Positions 15,017-23,106 of a stretch of DNA of 30,196 nt are shown here, piece by piece (position 1 is the stretch's first letter; each line of letters starts with the position of its first letter). Location: assembly GCA_002343485.1 (NCBI GenBank), contig DDST01000043.1:1-30196 (forward strand), in the 5' to 3' direction. The position numbers were made by a program, and so were the translations under genes. A model generated the notes under the pieces. The model made no database searches. It was not told the DNA's origin and saw nothing but the letters and a program-made list of their open reading frames with translations. Source of the stretch: Proteobacteria bacterium UBA2383 (GTDB lineage Bacteria; Pseudomonadota; Gammaproteobacteria; Competibacterales; Competibacteraceae).

Positions 15017-16660
15017 ATGGCCTTGCCTCCCTCACCTGATGTCCTCATTATCGGTAGCGGTGCTGCCGGTCTCAGTTTAGCCCTCCGACTGGCTGATGCC
15101 ACCCGTATAGCGGTACTCGCCAAGGGAGCACTACACGAGGGCAGCACCTATTATGCCCAAGGCGGCGTCTCAGCAGTGTTAGATGCCAGTGACTCCATTG
15201 AATCGCATGTACAGGATACTTTGATCGCCGGAGCCGGTCTGTGTCATGCTGATACTGTCCATTTCACGGTAGAACACGGTCGTGAAGTCATCGAATGGCT
15301 GAGCCAACAGGGGGTGCCCTTTACTCGTGAACCCAATACCGAAGGCATCGTTGACTATCATTTGCATCGCGAGGGCGGCCACAGTCACCGGCGGATCGTC
15401 CATGCTGCTGATGCAACCGGGCGGGCAATTCAGACAACTCTGGAGGAACGCGCCCACGAACATCCAAACATCACCCTGCTGGATCAGCATATCGCCGTCG
15501 ATTTGATTACCAGCCGCAAGCTGGGCCTCGCCGGAAACCGCTGTTTAGGGGCTTATGTGCTGGATCAACGTAGTGGACAAGTCGAGGCATTAGCGGCGCG
15601 GTCCGTGGTATTGACTACAGGCGGCGCCAGCCGGGTCTATCTCTATTCCAGTAACCCAGATGGCTCTACCGGTGATGGCATCGCCATGGCTTGGCGGGCC
15701 GGCTGCCGAGTCGCCAATATGGAATTCATGCAATTCCATCCAACTTGTCTCTATCACCCGCAAGCCAAAAATTTCTTGATTTCCGAGGCGGTGCGCGGCG
15801 AAGGCGGTTATCTGCTGCTGCCCGATGGAACCCGATTCATGCGCAATTTCGATGTGCGGATGGAACTGGCACCTCGTGACATTGTGGCCCGGGCCATCGA
15901 CCATGAGATGAAGCGCCTGGGCACCGAGTGCGTGTATCTAGACATCAGCCATAAGCCTGCTGAATTTATCCGTTCGCATTTTCCCAACATTTACGCGAAA
16001 TGTCTGGAATACGGCTTCGATATGATCCACCAGCCAATTCCAGTGGTGCCAGCAGCGCACTACACCTGTGGAGGGGTAGTGACCGATTTGCAGGCGCGAA
16101 CGGATGTAGAAGGACTGTATGCTATAGGGGAGGTCGCCTTCACCGGGCTGCACGGCGCTAACCGCATGGCCAGTAATTCGCTCCTGGAATGCCTGGTATT
16201 TGCCGCTGCCGGTGCCGCAGACATCCATTTACAACTGGATCGCGCACCGGCCTCGCCTCTACTCCCCGCCTGGGACGAAAGCCGGGTCACAGATTCCGAT
16301 GAAGAAGTTGTTGTCAGCCATAACTGGGCGGAATTGCGGCAGTTCATGTGGGACTATGTCGGTATTGTGCGCACTGATAAGCGCCTGCAACGCGCCCGGC
16401 GCCGGGTTGAATTATTACTGGGAGAAATTGACGAGTACTACGGTAATTTCCGCATCAGCGGGAATTTAATCGAATTACGCAATCTGGCGCAGGTCGCAGA
16501 ATTAATCATTCGCAGCGCCCTGGCGCGTAAGGAAAGCCGAGGATTGCATTACACTCTGGATTACCCGCAAGCTAACGAATCTGAGCCAGTTCAAGATACG
16601 GTTTTAGTGCCCGTCAACTTTGCTGGAGCAGATGCGCCGCCATATTGGACTCATCGATAG
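15017..16660 (+). CDS. nadB: L-aspartate oxidase
   Basis: First enzyme of de novo NAD synthesis: it oxidises L-aspartate to iminoaspartate with FAD, feeding quinolinate synthase NadA. From the chosen ATG it has 547 residues. The dinucleotide-binding motif DVLIIGSGAAG (G13-x-G15-x2-G18) opens the protein, followed by the substrate-domain segments STYYAQGGVSAVL, EGGHSHRRIVHAADATG, EFMQFHPTCL and the capping helices near the end. A longer frame begins at a GTG at 14954, but that codon lies inside a palindrome and adds a tail (RVRTIPYSWSSSQV) foreign to the family. It is divergent from rpoE, as in related bacteria. No nadA or nadC is in view. Confidence 0.95.
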   Translation: MALPPSPDVLIIGSGAAGLSLALRLADATRIAVLAKGALHEGSTYYAQGGVSAVLDASDSIESHVQDTLIAGAGLCHADTVHFTVEHGREVIEWLSQQGVPFTREPNTEGIVDYHLHREGGHSHRRIVHAADATGRAIQTTLEERAHEHPNITLLDQHIAVDLITSRKLGLAGNRCLGAYVLDQRSGQVEALAARSVVLTTGGASRVYLYSSNPDGSTGDGIAMAWRAGCRVANMEFMQFHPTCLYHPQAKNFLISEAVRGEGGYLLLPDGTRFMRNFDVRMELAPRDIVARAIDHEMKRLGTECVYLDISHKPAEFIRSHFPNIYAKCLEYGFDMIHQPIPVVPAAHYTCGGVVTDLQARTDVEGLYAIGEVAFTGLHGANRMASNSLLECLVFAAAGAADIHLQLDRAPASPLLPAWDESRVTDSDEEVVVSHNWAELRQFMWDYVGIVRTDKRLQRARRRVELLLGEIDEYYGNFRISGNLIELRNLAQVAELIIRSALARKESRGLHYTLDYPQANESEPVQDTVLVPVNFAGADAPPYWTHR

Positions 16661-16896
16661 AGGTTACTATTGGGTGCCGAATGGACACCGTGCGTCTCAG
16701 TCTCATAGCCGGGTAATGGCTAGATACACTGCGTTCGCGCGCAAAACGAATCAAGATATATGGATCATGCTGCATTCCGGCAGCCATGATAGTGGCAACC
16801 TCACCGGTCCAATCGTGCTTGGAAATGCCAGAAAGATGCGAGAACCCAGATTAGCGAGAATTTTATTTCTAACAATATCGGTTACTTCAAAAACCC
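16661..16896. other. Intergenic gap between convergent nadB and gltX
   Basis: These 236 bases contain no frame I trust, no tRNA-like fold and no strong terminator. Only weak inverted pieces are seen, such as AGCC...GGCT around 16708-16724. Confidence 0.4.
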
Positions 16897-18300
16897 TTAG
16901 CACCAGACGTGTAATCGCCGCCGCACGGTATCAGGCGGCAATAGCGCCAGAATCCGCGCCAGCTCCGGGCCATGCGTTTCACCGGTCAGGGCTGCCCGCA
17001 GCGGCATGAAGAGATTCTTGCCTTTCGCGCCAGTATGCTGCTTTAGCTCATCAACCAGCAACTGATAGGCAGTCCCATACTTGGCATACGCTGCCAATGC
17101 GTGATTAAAAAACGCTGGTCCTGCCGTGGCGATCACTATTTGGCTGACCTCGCTCAGGGTCAATTCCTCACCAAACAACCGTTCTGCCCAAAACATGGCG
17201 TCGGCGGGAAACCGGACATTCGGGCGAATGGCCGCGACAAAGTCCTCCTGGTGGATAGCCGGCACCTGCTGATGAACCGCCATGCCCATCCACTCCCACA
17301 GCCGTTCCGGCGCTGCGTACCGCACCGCCTCTGCCTGCCAATGCAGCAATTGCGTCTCGTCGTAACGGGCTGGCGCACGGCCCAGATGCTCCACGACGAA
17401 GCCGGTGGCCAGTTCCGCTGGCTCCATCCACACATCCTGTGCATAGCGATGGCCAAGCCGGGACAGATAATTCAATAATGCTTCCGGCAAATAACCCATT
17501 GCCCGCAATTCACGAATACTGAGATCACCTTCACGCTTGGACAACGGGCCGCCATCCGATCCAACGATCAACGACATGTGACCGTACTTTGGCGCTGGCA
17601 ATCCCAACGCGTCCAGCAATAACAACTGGCGCGGGGTATTGGTCAGATGATCCTCGCCGCGCAGCACATGCGTGATCCCCATCAGCGCATCATCGACGGC
17701 ATTGACAAAGAAAAACTGGGGACCGCCATCCGCCCGGCGGATGACAAAGTCACCGATATCGTCGCTGGCGAAACGTTGAGGACCACGAACCAAATCAATG
17801 AATTCGACCATCCGTCCGGCTGGCACCCGGAAACGCAAGGTGGGTTGCAAACCTCTCTCCCGCCGCGCTTGGCGCTCGGCTTCGCTCAGCCGGGCACAGG
17901 CCCCGGCATAACGCGGCGGACGGCTCGCCGCTTGCTGCGCCTTACGGCTCATCGCCAACTCGGTTGGCGTGCAAAAACAAGGATAAACATGACCCGCAAC
18001 ATCCAGCCGTTGATAGTATTCGGCATATAGCGATGTCCTCTCCGATTGAACGTAGGGGATATGAGGACCGCCCACTTCTGGGCCTTCCTGCCAATCCAAG
18101 CCTAGCCAGCGTAGATCATCTTGTAATTCCTTAACATATTCATAACGGCTGCGTTCACGGTCGGTATCCTCAATACGCAATACGAACTGTCCGCCCCCGT
18201 GCCGGGCTAGCAGGGCATTAAACAGAGCAGTGCGAATATTACCCAAGTGCAGATGGCCGGTCGGGCTGGGGGCAAAGCGTGTTTTGATAGTCTTAGTCAT
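16897..18300 (-). CDS. gltX: Glutamyl-tRNA synthetase
   Basis: A class I aminoacyl-tRNA synthetase of 467 residues that charges tRNA-Glu. The signature PSPTGHLHLG (11-20) and LSKR (253-256) are the HIGH and KMSKS equivalents. A zinc-site pattern, C108-x-C110 with C135, lies in the insert. The start used, ATG at 18300 (MTKTIKTRFAPSPTG), fits the family; a GTG reading at 18333 adds eleven odd residues. The KMSKS loop reads PLSKREGD rather than the common LSKRHGA, so it may be a divergent or second GluRS type; discriminating tRNA specificity cannot be read from sequence alone. A terminator separates it from the upstream P-II gene. Confidence 0.94.
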   Translation of the reverse strand: MTKTIKTRFAPSPTGHLHLGNIRTALFNALLARHGGGQFVLRIEDTDRERSRYEYVKELQDDLRWLGLDWQEGPEVGGPHIPYVQSERTSLYAEYYQRLDVAGHVYPCFCTPTELAMSRKAQQAASRPPRYAGACARLSEAERQARRERGLQPTLRFRVPAGRMVEFIDLVRGPQRFASDDIGDFVIRRADGGPQFFFVNAVDDALMGITHVLRGEDHLTNTPRQLLLLDALGLPAPKYGHMSLIVGSDGGPLSKREGDLSIRELRAMGYLPEALLNYLSRLGHRYAQDVWMEPAELATGFVVEHLGRAPARYDETQLLHWQAEAVRYAAPERLWEWMGMAVHQQVPAIHQEDFVAAIRPNVRFPADAMFWAERLFGEELTLSEVSQIVIATAGPAFFNHALAAYAKYGTAYQLLVDELKQHTGAKGKNLFMPLRAALTGETHGPELARILALLPPDTVRRRLHVWC

Positions 18301-18341
18301 TGCGAAATCATACTGGACAGTGATACGGCACAAAATCGCTC

Positions 18342-18371
18342 AAACAAAAGGGCGGAGCTACCGCTCCGCCC
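18342..18371 (-). terminator. Rho-independent terminator after the downstream P-II gene
   Basis: GGGCGGAGC and GCTCCGCCC form a perfect nine-base-pair GC-rich stem with a four-base loop. On the minus strand the tail is TTTTGTTT. It ends the amtB/P-II transcript 28 bases past the stop, before gltX. Confidence 0.9.
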
Positions 18372-18398
18372 GGTTGGATGTGCCTCACCACGACGCCA

Positions 18399-18737
18399 TT
18401 ACAACGCGCTGGGTCCGATTTCACCGGTACGAATCCGGATTGCGCGCTCCAGGTCATAGATAAAGATCTTGCCGTCGCCGATTTTACCCGTATTAGCCGT
18501 AGAGCAAATCGCCTCGACGACCTTGTCCACCAGATTATCATCAACCGCAATTTCCAATTTAACCTTTGGCAAGAAATCCACCACGTATTCAGCACCCCGG
18601 TACAATTCAGTGTGCCCTTTCTGACGGCCGAACCCCTTGACCTCGGTCACGGTGATACCCTGCACACCGATTCCTGATAGTGCTTCCCGCACATCGTCTA
18701 ACTTGAATGGTTTAATAACCGCAGTGACTAGCTTCAT
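18399..18737 (-). CDS. Nitrogen regulatory protein P-II (downstream copy)
   Basis: A standard 112-residue P-II protein. The T-loop signature ELYRGAEY places the uridylylation tyrosine at Y51, and the C-terminal KIGDGKIFIYDLERAIRIRTGE is the ATP/2-oxoglutarate site. P-II trimers sense 2-oxoglutarate, ATP/ADP and, through GlnD, glutamine, and bind AmtB to close it. The start is the ATG at 18737, preceded by AGAGGG; a longer frame adds 24 unrelated residues. It lies 127 bases after amtB and is about 80% identical to the copy at 20256-20594 (22 differences in 112). I cannot assign glnB versus glnK, so no symbol is given. Confidence 0.95.
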   Translation of the reverse strand: MKLVTAVIKPFKLDDVREALSGIGVQGITVTEVKGFGRQKGHTELYRGAEYVVDFLPKVKLEIAVDDNLVDKVVEAICSTANTGKIGDGKIFIYDLERAIRIRTGEIGPSAL

Positions 18738-18864
18738 CAGATACCCTCTGGCGTTTCGCCTAGCTTGAATTAAGTTCTGAACGGGAATATAACCGAAATC
18801 CATGCCCATGCGTGATGTAGGGCGAATATCCGGACGTTAGAGTACCCGATATCCACCCTCGTCA

Positions 18865-20205
18865 TCACAAGTTGTAGCCCCGTTCGTCGTGCAGTGCGAG
18901 ATCCAGACCTTCGGTTTCTTGCTCGTCCGTGACACGCAACCCCATCACTACGTCGATAACTTTTAGAATCACGAAACTTAAAATGCCCGTATAAGCCAAG
19001 GTGAACATGACCCCCTTGGCCTGAATCCACAACTGAGAACCAATCGTCATGCCTTCGGCCAAACCAGCGCCACCCAGGCTGACGTCGGCACACAGGCCGG
19101 TCAGGATTGCCCCGATGATACCTCCGATCGCATGGACCCCAAACACATCGAGCGAGTCATCATAACCGAGCGCACGCTTCATCTTGGTAGCAGCCAGGAA
19201 GCAGATCACCCCTGAAGCGGCACCGATCAGCAACGCCCCCATCGGTCCAGCCGTTCCCGATGCTGGAGTGATCGCCACCAATCCGGCCACCGCGCCAGAG
19301 GCAATGCCCAACACACTGGGTTTACCGTGCGTCATCCATTCCGCAAACATCCAGGCCAGCGCCGCCGCCGCCGTCGCAATTTGAGTGACCAGCATCGCCA
19401 TGCCAGCGCTGGCGTTCGACGCCAATGCACTGCCGGCATTAAAGCCGAACCAACCCACCCACAACATCGAAGCGCCTATAATCGTAAAGTTGAGATTATG
19501 CGGTGGCATAGCCGTCGTTGGATAGCCTCGGCGCTTGCCAATCATCAAACAGGCGATGAACCCCGCGAGACCTGCGTTGATATGCACCACGGTGCCACCG
19601 GCGAAATCCAAAACACCCCAATCCCACATCAGTGCGCCATCGCCACTCCAAACCATGTGACAAATTGGGGCATACACGATGGTGAACCAAATCGCCATGA
19701 AAACCAGCATGGCGGAAAATTTCATCCGCTCGGCGAAAGCACCGACAATGAGCGCCGGGGTGATGATGGCAAACGTCATCTGAAAGGTCACGAACACTGT
19801 TTCTGGAATAGTTCCAGTCAACCCCTCACGGGCCACTCCACTTAAAAAGACTTTATCTAAACCCCCGACAAAAGTCGCCAAATTGATGGCCTCCTTGGTC
19901 ATACCTGCGGTATCGAAGGCCAGGCTATAGCCATAGAGCACCCATAACACCGTTATCAGCCCGGTAATGGCGAAACATTGCATCATCACCGACAGCACAT
20001 TCTTGGCGCGCACCATGCCTGCATAGAACAGCGACAATCCAGGAATTGTCATGAATAGCACCAGGGCCGTCGACGTCAACATCCAGGCGGTATCACCGGA
20101 ACTCAGTGCCGGGGCCACCTCCTGGGCCAGCGCCAGGCTAGGCGCGAATATCGCCAGCAGCGCCAGCCAGCCACCATTTTTTACCACTTGTATCGCTCTC
20201 GTCAT
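18865..20205 (-). CDS. amtB: Ammonium transporter AmtB
   Basis: A polytopic Amt/Rh channel of 446 residues. A signal peptide (about 1-27, ending SLALA) gives the N-out topology known for AmtB. The Amt signature is DFAGGTVVHINAG (200-212), and the two pore histidines are H208 and H358 (DVFGVHAIGG). The conserved cytoplasmic tail ends ETEGLDLALHDERGYNL and is where P-II docks. The ATG at 20205 is chosen because AGGAGA precedes it; the frame opens ten residues earlier without a site. It takes up ammonium at low concentration. It is bracketed by two P-II genes on the same strand. Confidence 0.97.
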   Translation of the reverse strand: MTRAIQVVKNGGWLALLAIFAPSLALAQEVAPALSSGDTAWMLTSTALVLFMTIPGLSLFYAGMVRAKNVLSVMMQCFAITGLITVLWVLYGYSLAFDTAGMTKEAINLATFVGGLDKVFLSGVAREGLTGTIPETVFVTFQMTFAIITPALIVGAFAERMKFSAMLVFMAIWFTIVYAPICHMVWSGDGALMWDWGVLDFAGGTVVHINAGLAGFIACLMIGKRRGYPTTAMPPHNLNFTIIGASMLWVGWFGFNAGSALASNASAGMAMLVTQIATAAAALAWMFAEWMTHGKPSVLGIASGAVAGLVAITPASGTAGPMGALLIGAASGVICFLAATKMKRALGYDDSLDVFGVHAIGGIIGAILTGLCADVSLGGAGLAEGMTIGSQLWIQAKGVMFTLAYTGILSFVILKVIDVVMGLRVTDEQETEGLDLALHDERGYNL

Positions 20206-20255
20206 CAGTGGAATTCTCCTAGGGTTGAAATACATTTATTAATAAATATAGTCGC

Positions 20256-20594
20256 TTATAGCGCTTCTGGCCCTGATTCACCGGTCCGGATACGGATCGC
20301 ATTTTCCAAGTCGCAGATAAAAATCTTGCCATCACCCACCTTGCCGGTATTGGCAGCCCGGGAAATCACCTCGACGACCCGGTCGGCTAGATCGTCAGTG
20401 ACCCCAACCTCAACTTTGATTTTGGGCAGAAAATCCACCACGTATTCTGCACCTCGATAGAGCTCAGTATGCCCTTTCTGCCGGCCAAACCCCTTCACCT
20501 CGGTGACCGTCACTCCCTGCGCGCCCACTTCCGAAAGTGCTTCCCGAACATCATCTAGTTTGAACGGCTTGATAACCGCCGTGATCAGCTTCAT
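20256..20594 (-). CDS. glnK: Nitrogen regulatory protein P-II (upstream, GlnK-like)
   Basis: A 112-residue P-II protein with Y51 in YRGAEY and the KVGDGKIFICDLENAIRIRTGE C-terminal segment. It is the promoter-proximal gene, with CAGGAG as ribosome site, and ends about 50 bases before amtB, the classic glnK-amtB arrangement. A -24/-12 promoter and an NtrC site lie upstream, so nitrogen limitation should induce it. When nitrogen is plentiful the unmodified protein should bind and block AmtB. It differs from the downstream copy at 22 positions, mostly outside the T-loop, with several in the B-loop side (about 59-80). Confidence 0.93.
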   Translation of the reverse strand: MKLITAVIKPFKLDDVREALSEVGAQGVTVTEVKGFGRQKGHTELYRGAEYVVDFLPKIKVEVGVTDDLADRVVEVISRAANTGKVGDGKIFICDLENAIRIRTGESGPEAL

Positions 20595-20697
20595 GGCTCA
20601 ACTCCTGATGGCTTCCAACACCCCTGTGGGGCAACGTGTTGTTGCAGTGTTTTGACGCACGTTATCCATCAACACTGATAATGCGTTTTTTGAAAAG

Positions 20698-20713
20698 AGC
20701 ACATTGTATGCCA
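20698..20713 (-). promoter_or_regulatory. Sigma-54 (-24/-12) promoter of glnK-amtB
   Basis: On the minus strand TGGCAT-N5-GTGCT fits the consensus TGGCAC-N5-TTGCW, with the invariant GG and GC exactly ten bases apart. Transcription would start about 12 bases downstream, near 20687, giving a leader of roughly 90 bases. The NtrC site at the right distance raises confidence. Confidence 0.7.
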
Positions 20714-20809
20714 TTCAAAATAAGTAATTATAAAACAAATAGTTATAAACAAATTTAGTTAAAATACGTCATTTATACGGTCGCTCGCTGCACATAATCT
20801 TTTAGTTAT

Positions 20810-20826
20810 TGCACCAACATAGTGCA
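20810..20826. promoter_or_regulatory. NtrC-binding site
   Basis: On the minus strand the bases read TGCACTATGTTGGTGCA, matching the NtrC consensus TGCACY-N5-GGTGCA. The palindrome extends to ATTGCAC...GTGCAAT (20808-20828). It lies about 120-140 bases upstream of the predicted start of glnK transcription, a normal enhancer distance. Confidence 0.75.
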
Positions 20827-20900
20827 ATTAAGTAAAGACATACAAAATGGAAATTCCCGTTAAACTTGAAAGGTGACAACCTGTCTCTGGAGAAAGAGTG

Positions 20901-21203
20901 ATGATCGATCCTAAGGCTATCGACGACTTGGCTAAGCGTTTTGTGGAAGCGTTGCCCCCTGGTTTCCGGCAATTCCAGGCAGACATGGAAAAAAACGTCC
21001 ATGCAGCCTTGCAAACGACGTTTGCTAAGCTGGAACTGGTAACTCGCGAGGAATTCGAGGTGCAACAAAGCGTGCTGGCGCGCACCCGCGCTAAACTGGA
21101 AGAATTGGAGAAGCAGTTGACTGATCTGGAAACCAAAGTTACCGGCGGCGGCAAACGGCGCAAGGCGGCGGAAAAACCGGCTGAACCAGAAGATAATGCA
21201 TAG
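20901..21203 (+). CDS. ubiK: Ubiquinone biosynthesis accessory factor UbiK (YqiC)
   Basis: A short 100-residue protein of the YqiC/BMFP family. It begins MIDPKAIDDLAKRFVEALPPG, then an amphipathic region (FRQFQADMEKNVHAALQTTFAKLELVTREEFEVQ) and a coiled-coil C-terminus (LARTRAKLEELEKQLTDLE) with a lysine-rich tail. UbiK forms trimers, binds lipid and helps the UbiJ-linked ubiquinone complex under aerobic growth. GGAG lies eight bases before the ATG at 20901; a GTG directly before it is an unlikely alternative. It stands next to comM, a frequent pairing in gammaproteobacteria. Confidence 0.92.
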   Translation: MIDPKAIDDLAKRFVEALPPGFRQFQADMEKNVHAALQTTFAKLELVTREEFEVQQSVLARTRAKLEELEKQLTDLETKVTGGGKRRKAAEKPAEPEDNA

Positions 21204-21236
21204 CACCTGCCGCACGCACTCCGTTCGTGCACAGTT

Positions 21237-21257
21237 CCTCACCCGCTAGGGGTGAGG
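21237..21257. repeat. Short GC-rich hairpin between ubiK and comM
   Basis: CCTCACCC and GGGTGAGG form a perfect eight-base-pair stem around a five-base loop. No T-run follows on either strand, so it is not a canonical terminator. It resembles a fragment of the dispersed CCCTCACCC-type palindromes seen in many proteobacteria. Confidence 0.45.
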
Positions 21258-21289
21258 GGCGGCAACTATGCCCCATTAATAGGATTCGC

Positions 21290-22816
21290 ATGTCGCTTGC
21301 CATTGTTTATACCCGCGCACAAGCCGGCATCGACGCACCGTTAGTCAGTGTGGAAGTCCACTTGTCCGGTGGTTTGCCAGGGCTGTTCATCGTAGGCTTA
21401 CCGGAAGCAGCGGTGAAGGAAAGCAAGGACCGGGTGCGTGGCGCTATTCAGAACAGTGGCTTCGAGTTTCCAGCTCGCCGCATCACGATCAATCTAGCGC
21501 CTGCTGATTTACCCAAGGAGGGTGGACGATTTGACCTGCCCATTGCACTCGGTCTCCTGGCGGCCTCGGGACAAATTCCACGCGAACGGCTGGATCAGTA
21601 CGAATTCCTTGGTGAACTAGCGCTTGGCGGTGAATTACGGCGAATTCGCGGGGTGCTGCCAGCAACGCTGGCCTGCCGTGATGCCGGGCGTACGCTGCTG
21701 ACTCCGGGCGAAAATGCCGGGGAAGCCATGCTCGCGGGTGGCGCGAAGGTGTTGGGCGCAGCGCATTTGCTGGAGGTTTGCCAGCAAATGGTCACCGGAA
21801 ATGCCTTGCAACCGCCAGTCATGCAACCACGAGCGCCATCCGGTTTAGCGCTCTTGGACCGGGACTTAAGTGATGTGCGCGGCCAGCACCATGCCAAACG
21901 GGCATTGGAAATCGCCGCTGCCGGTGGTCACAACCTGTTACTGATCGGCCCGCCCGGCACCGGTAAGACCATGCTGGCCAGTCGACTGCCGGGCATCATG
22001 CCGCCGTTGAACGAAGCAGAAGCGCTGGAAACTGCTGCAATTGCTTCTGTCAGCGCCCAGGGACTGGACTTGCAACAATGGGGTGTGCGCCCGTTCCGTG
22101 CTCCGCACCACACGGCTTCTGGTGTGGCGCTGGTCGGCGGCGGGGGACAACCACGGCCGGGTGAGATTTCGCTGGCGCATCACGGGGTGCTGTTTCTGGA
22201 TGAATTGCCTGAATACGACCGGCGCGTGCTAGAGGTGCTCCGGGAACCGTTAGAGTCCGGACGGATTACTATATCGCGCGCCGCCCGCCAAGCTGATTTC
22301 CCCGCGAGATTTCAACTGGTAGCAGCGATGAATCCTTGCCCCTGCGGCTACCTGGGCGATGCCGAACGGCATTGCGCCTGTGGTCAGGAACAGGTGCGCC
22401 GTTACCGGGCAAGAATATCAGGACCGCTGATTGACCGGATTGACCTGCACATTGAAGTTCCCCGGCTGGCTCATCGCATTTTACGTGGCGGCAGTCCGGA
22501 AGAAAGCAGCGCCACGGTACGCGCCCGGGTCTGCGCCGCCCGTGAACGGCAGTTGCAACGCGCCGGCAAACCCAACAGCGCGCTTGGCACTCGGGAAATT
22601 GAGCACTACTGCGCCCTCAGTGATGCCGATCATAAGCTGCTGGAACACGCTCTGGAACGGCTCGGTCTGTCGCCGCGCGCCTACCACCGAATCCTCAAGG
22701 TGGCCCGCACTATCGCTGATTTAGCCGGTAGCGGCACCATCAAAACACCGCATCTCACCGAAGCGATCAGCTACCGGGCGCTCGATCGAACCATGGGGGG
22801 TGTCCGCTATAGTTAG
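21290..22816 (+). CDS. comM: YifB family Mg-chelatase-like AAA ATPase (ComM)
   Basis: A 508-residue AAA+ protein. An N-terminal Lon-like domain (SLAIVYTRAQAGIDAPLVSV, LPAL-type core to about 175) is followed by an AAA module with Walker A GPPGTGKT (220-227) and Walker B VLFLDELPE (300-308). A cysteine cluster, C350-x-C352 and C362-x-C364, then C-terminal helices follow. ComM is a hexameric helicase that promotes branch migration during natural transformation in Vibrio and related bacteria. The ATG at 21290 has AGGA close upstream; an upstream GTG would add 21 residues encoded by the hairpin region and is rejected. Presence does not prove competence. Confidence 0.94.
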   Translation: MSLAIVYTRAQAGIDAPLVSVEVHLSGGLPGLFIVGLPEAAVKESKDRVRGAIQNSGFEFPARRITINLAPADLPKEGGRFDLPIALGLLAASGQIPRERLDQYEFLGELALGGELRRIRGVLPATLACRDAGRTLLTPGENAGEAMLAGGAKVLGAAHLLEVCQQMVTGNALQPPVMQPRAPSGLALLDRDLSDVRGQHHAKRALEIAAAGGHNLLLIGPPGTGKTMLASRLPGIMPPLNEAEALETAAIASVSAQGLDLQQWGVRPFRAPHHTASGVALVGGGGQPRPGEISLAHHGVLFLDELPEYDRRVLEVLREPLESGRITISRAARQADFPARFQLVAAMNPCPCGYLGDAERHCACGQEQVRRYRARISGPLIDRIDLHIEVPRLAHRILRGGSPEESSATVRARVCAARERQLQRAGKPNSALGTREIEHYCALSDADHKLLEHALERLGLSPRAYHRILKVARTIADLAGSGTIKTPHLTEAISYRALDRTMGGVRYS

Positions 22817-22866
22817 CGTCATTGGTTTTATCTCAATCACCACCGTTCTTCGTAAGGTTGCTGCCC

Positions 22867-23097
22867 ATGTGCCTCGCCATTCCTGCGCAAGTCATCGAAA
22901 TGAAGGATAACGAACACGCCGTCGTCGACATGGGCGGTGTACGTAAGCAAATTTCCACCGCACTGCTGGATGAAATTGCAGTGGGCGACTATGTCATCGT
23001 CCATGTTGGCTACGCGCTCAATCGCCTGGACCCAGACGAAGCCGAGGAAACCTTGCGGTTGTTCGCTGAGCTGGCCGCGACAACCGAGGCACTGTGA
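22867..23097 (+). CDS. hypC: Hydrogenase maturation factor HypC
   Basis: A 76-residue HypC/HupF protein beginning MCLAIPAQV, where the N-terminal cysteine (C2 after the initiator) is essential for holding the iron of the Fe(CN)2CO centre with HypD. The rest (GGVRKQISTALLD, GDYVIVHVGYALNRLD, EAEETLRLF) is the normal OB-like fold. The ATG at 22867 is the only start that puts the cysteine at position 2; the frame opens 15 residues earlier. It is followed nine bases later by hypD. Confidence 0.96.
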   Translation: MCLAIPAQVIEMKDNEHAVVDMGGVRKQISTALLDEIAVGDYVIVHVGYALNRLDPDEAEETLRLFAELAATTEAL

Positions 23098-23106
23098 GCA
23101 GCCGCC

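Larger units (their letters stand above)
20595..20900. other. Regulatory gap between glnK and ubiK
   Basis: This 306-base non-coding stretch between divergent genes holds the glnK sigma-54 promoter (20698-20713) and the NtrC site (20810-20826). Between the two, 20714-20780 is very AT-rich (runs such as TATAAAACAAATAGTTATAA). That is where an IHF bend would be expected, though no exact IHF consensus is seen. No convincing promoter for ubiK was found. Confidence 0.6.

Noticed and set aside
16620..17009. A 129-codon plus-strand frame across the nadB end, the gap and the gltX end
   Set aside because: It overlaps both real genes, has no ribosome site or recognisable motif, and its residue make-up looks random.
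18738..18864. Separate promoter for the downstream P-II gene
   Set aside because: No -24/-12, sigma-70 pair or hairpin was found in this gap; read-through from amtB is the simpler view.
20611..20624. A second GC-N10-CC (-12/-24-like) pattern just before glnK
   Set aside because: It fits only the invariant dinucleotides, lies over the ribosome-binding region and leaves no leader.
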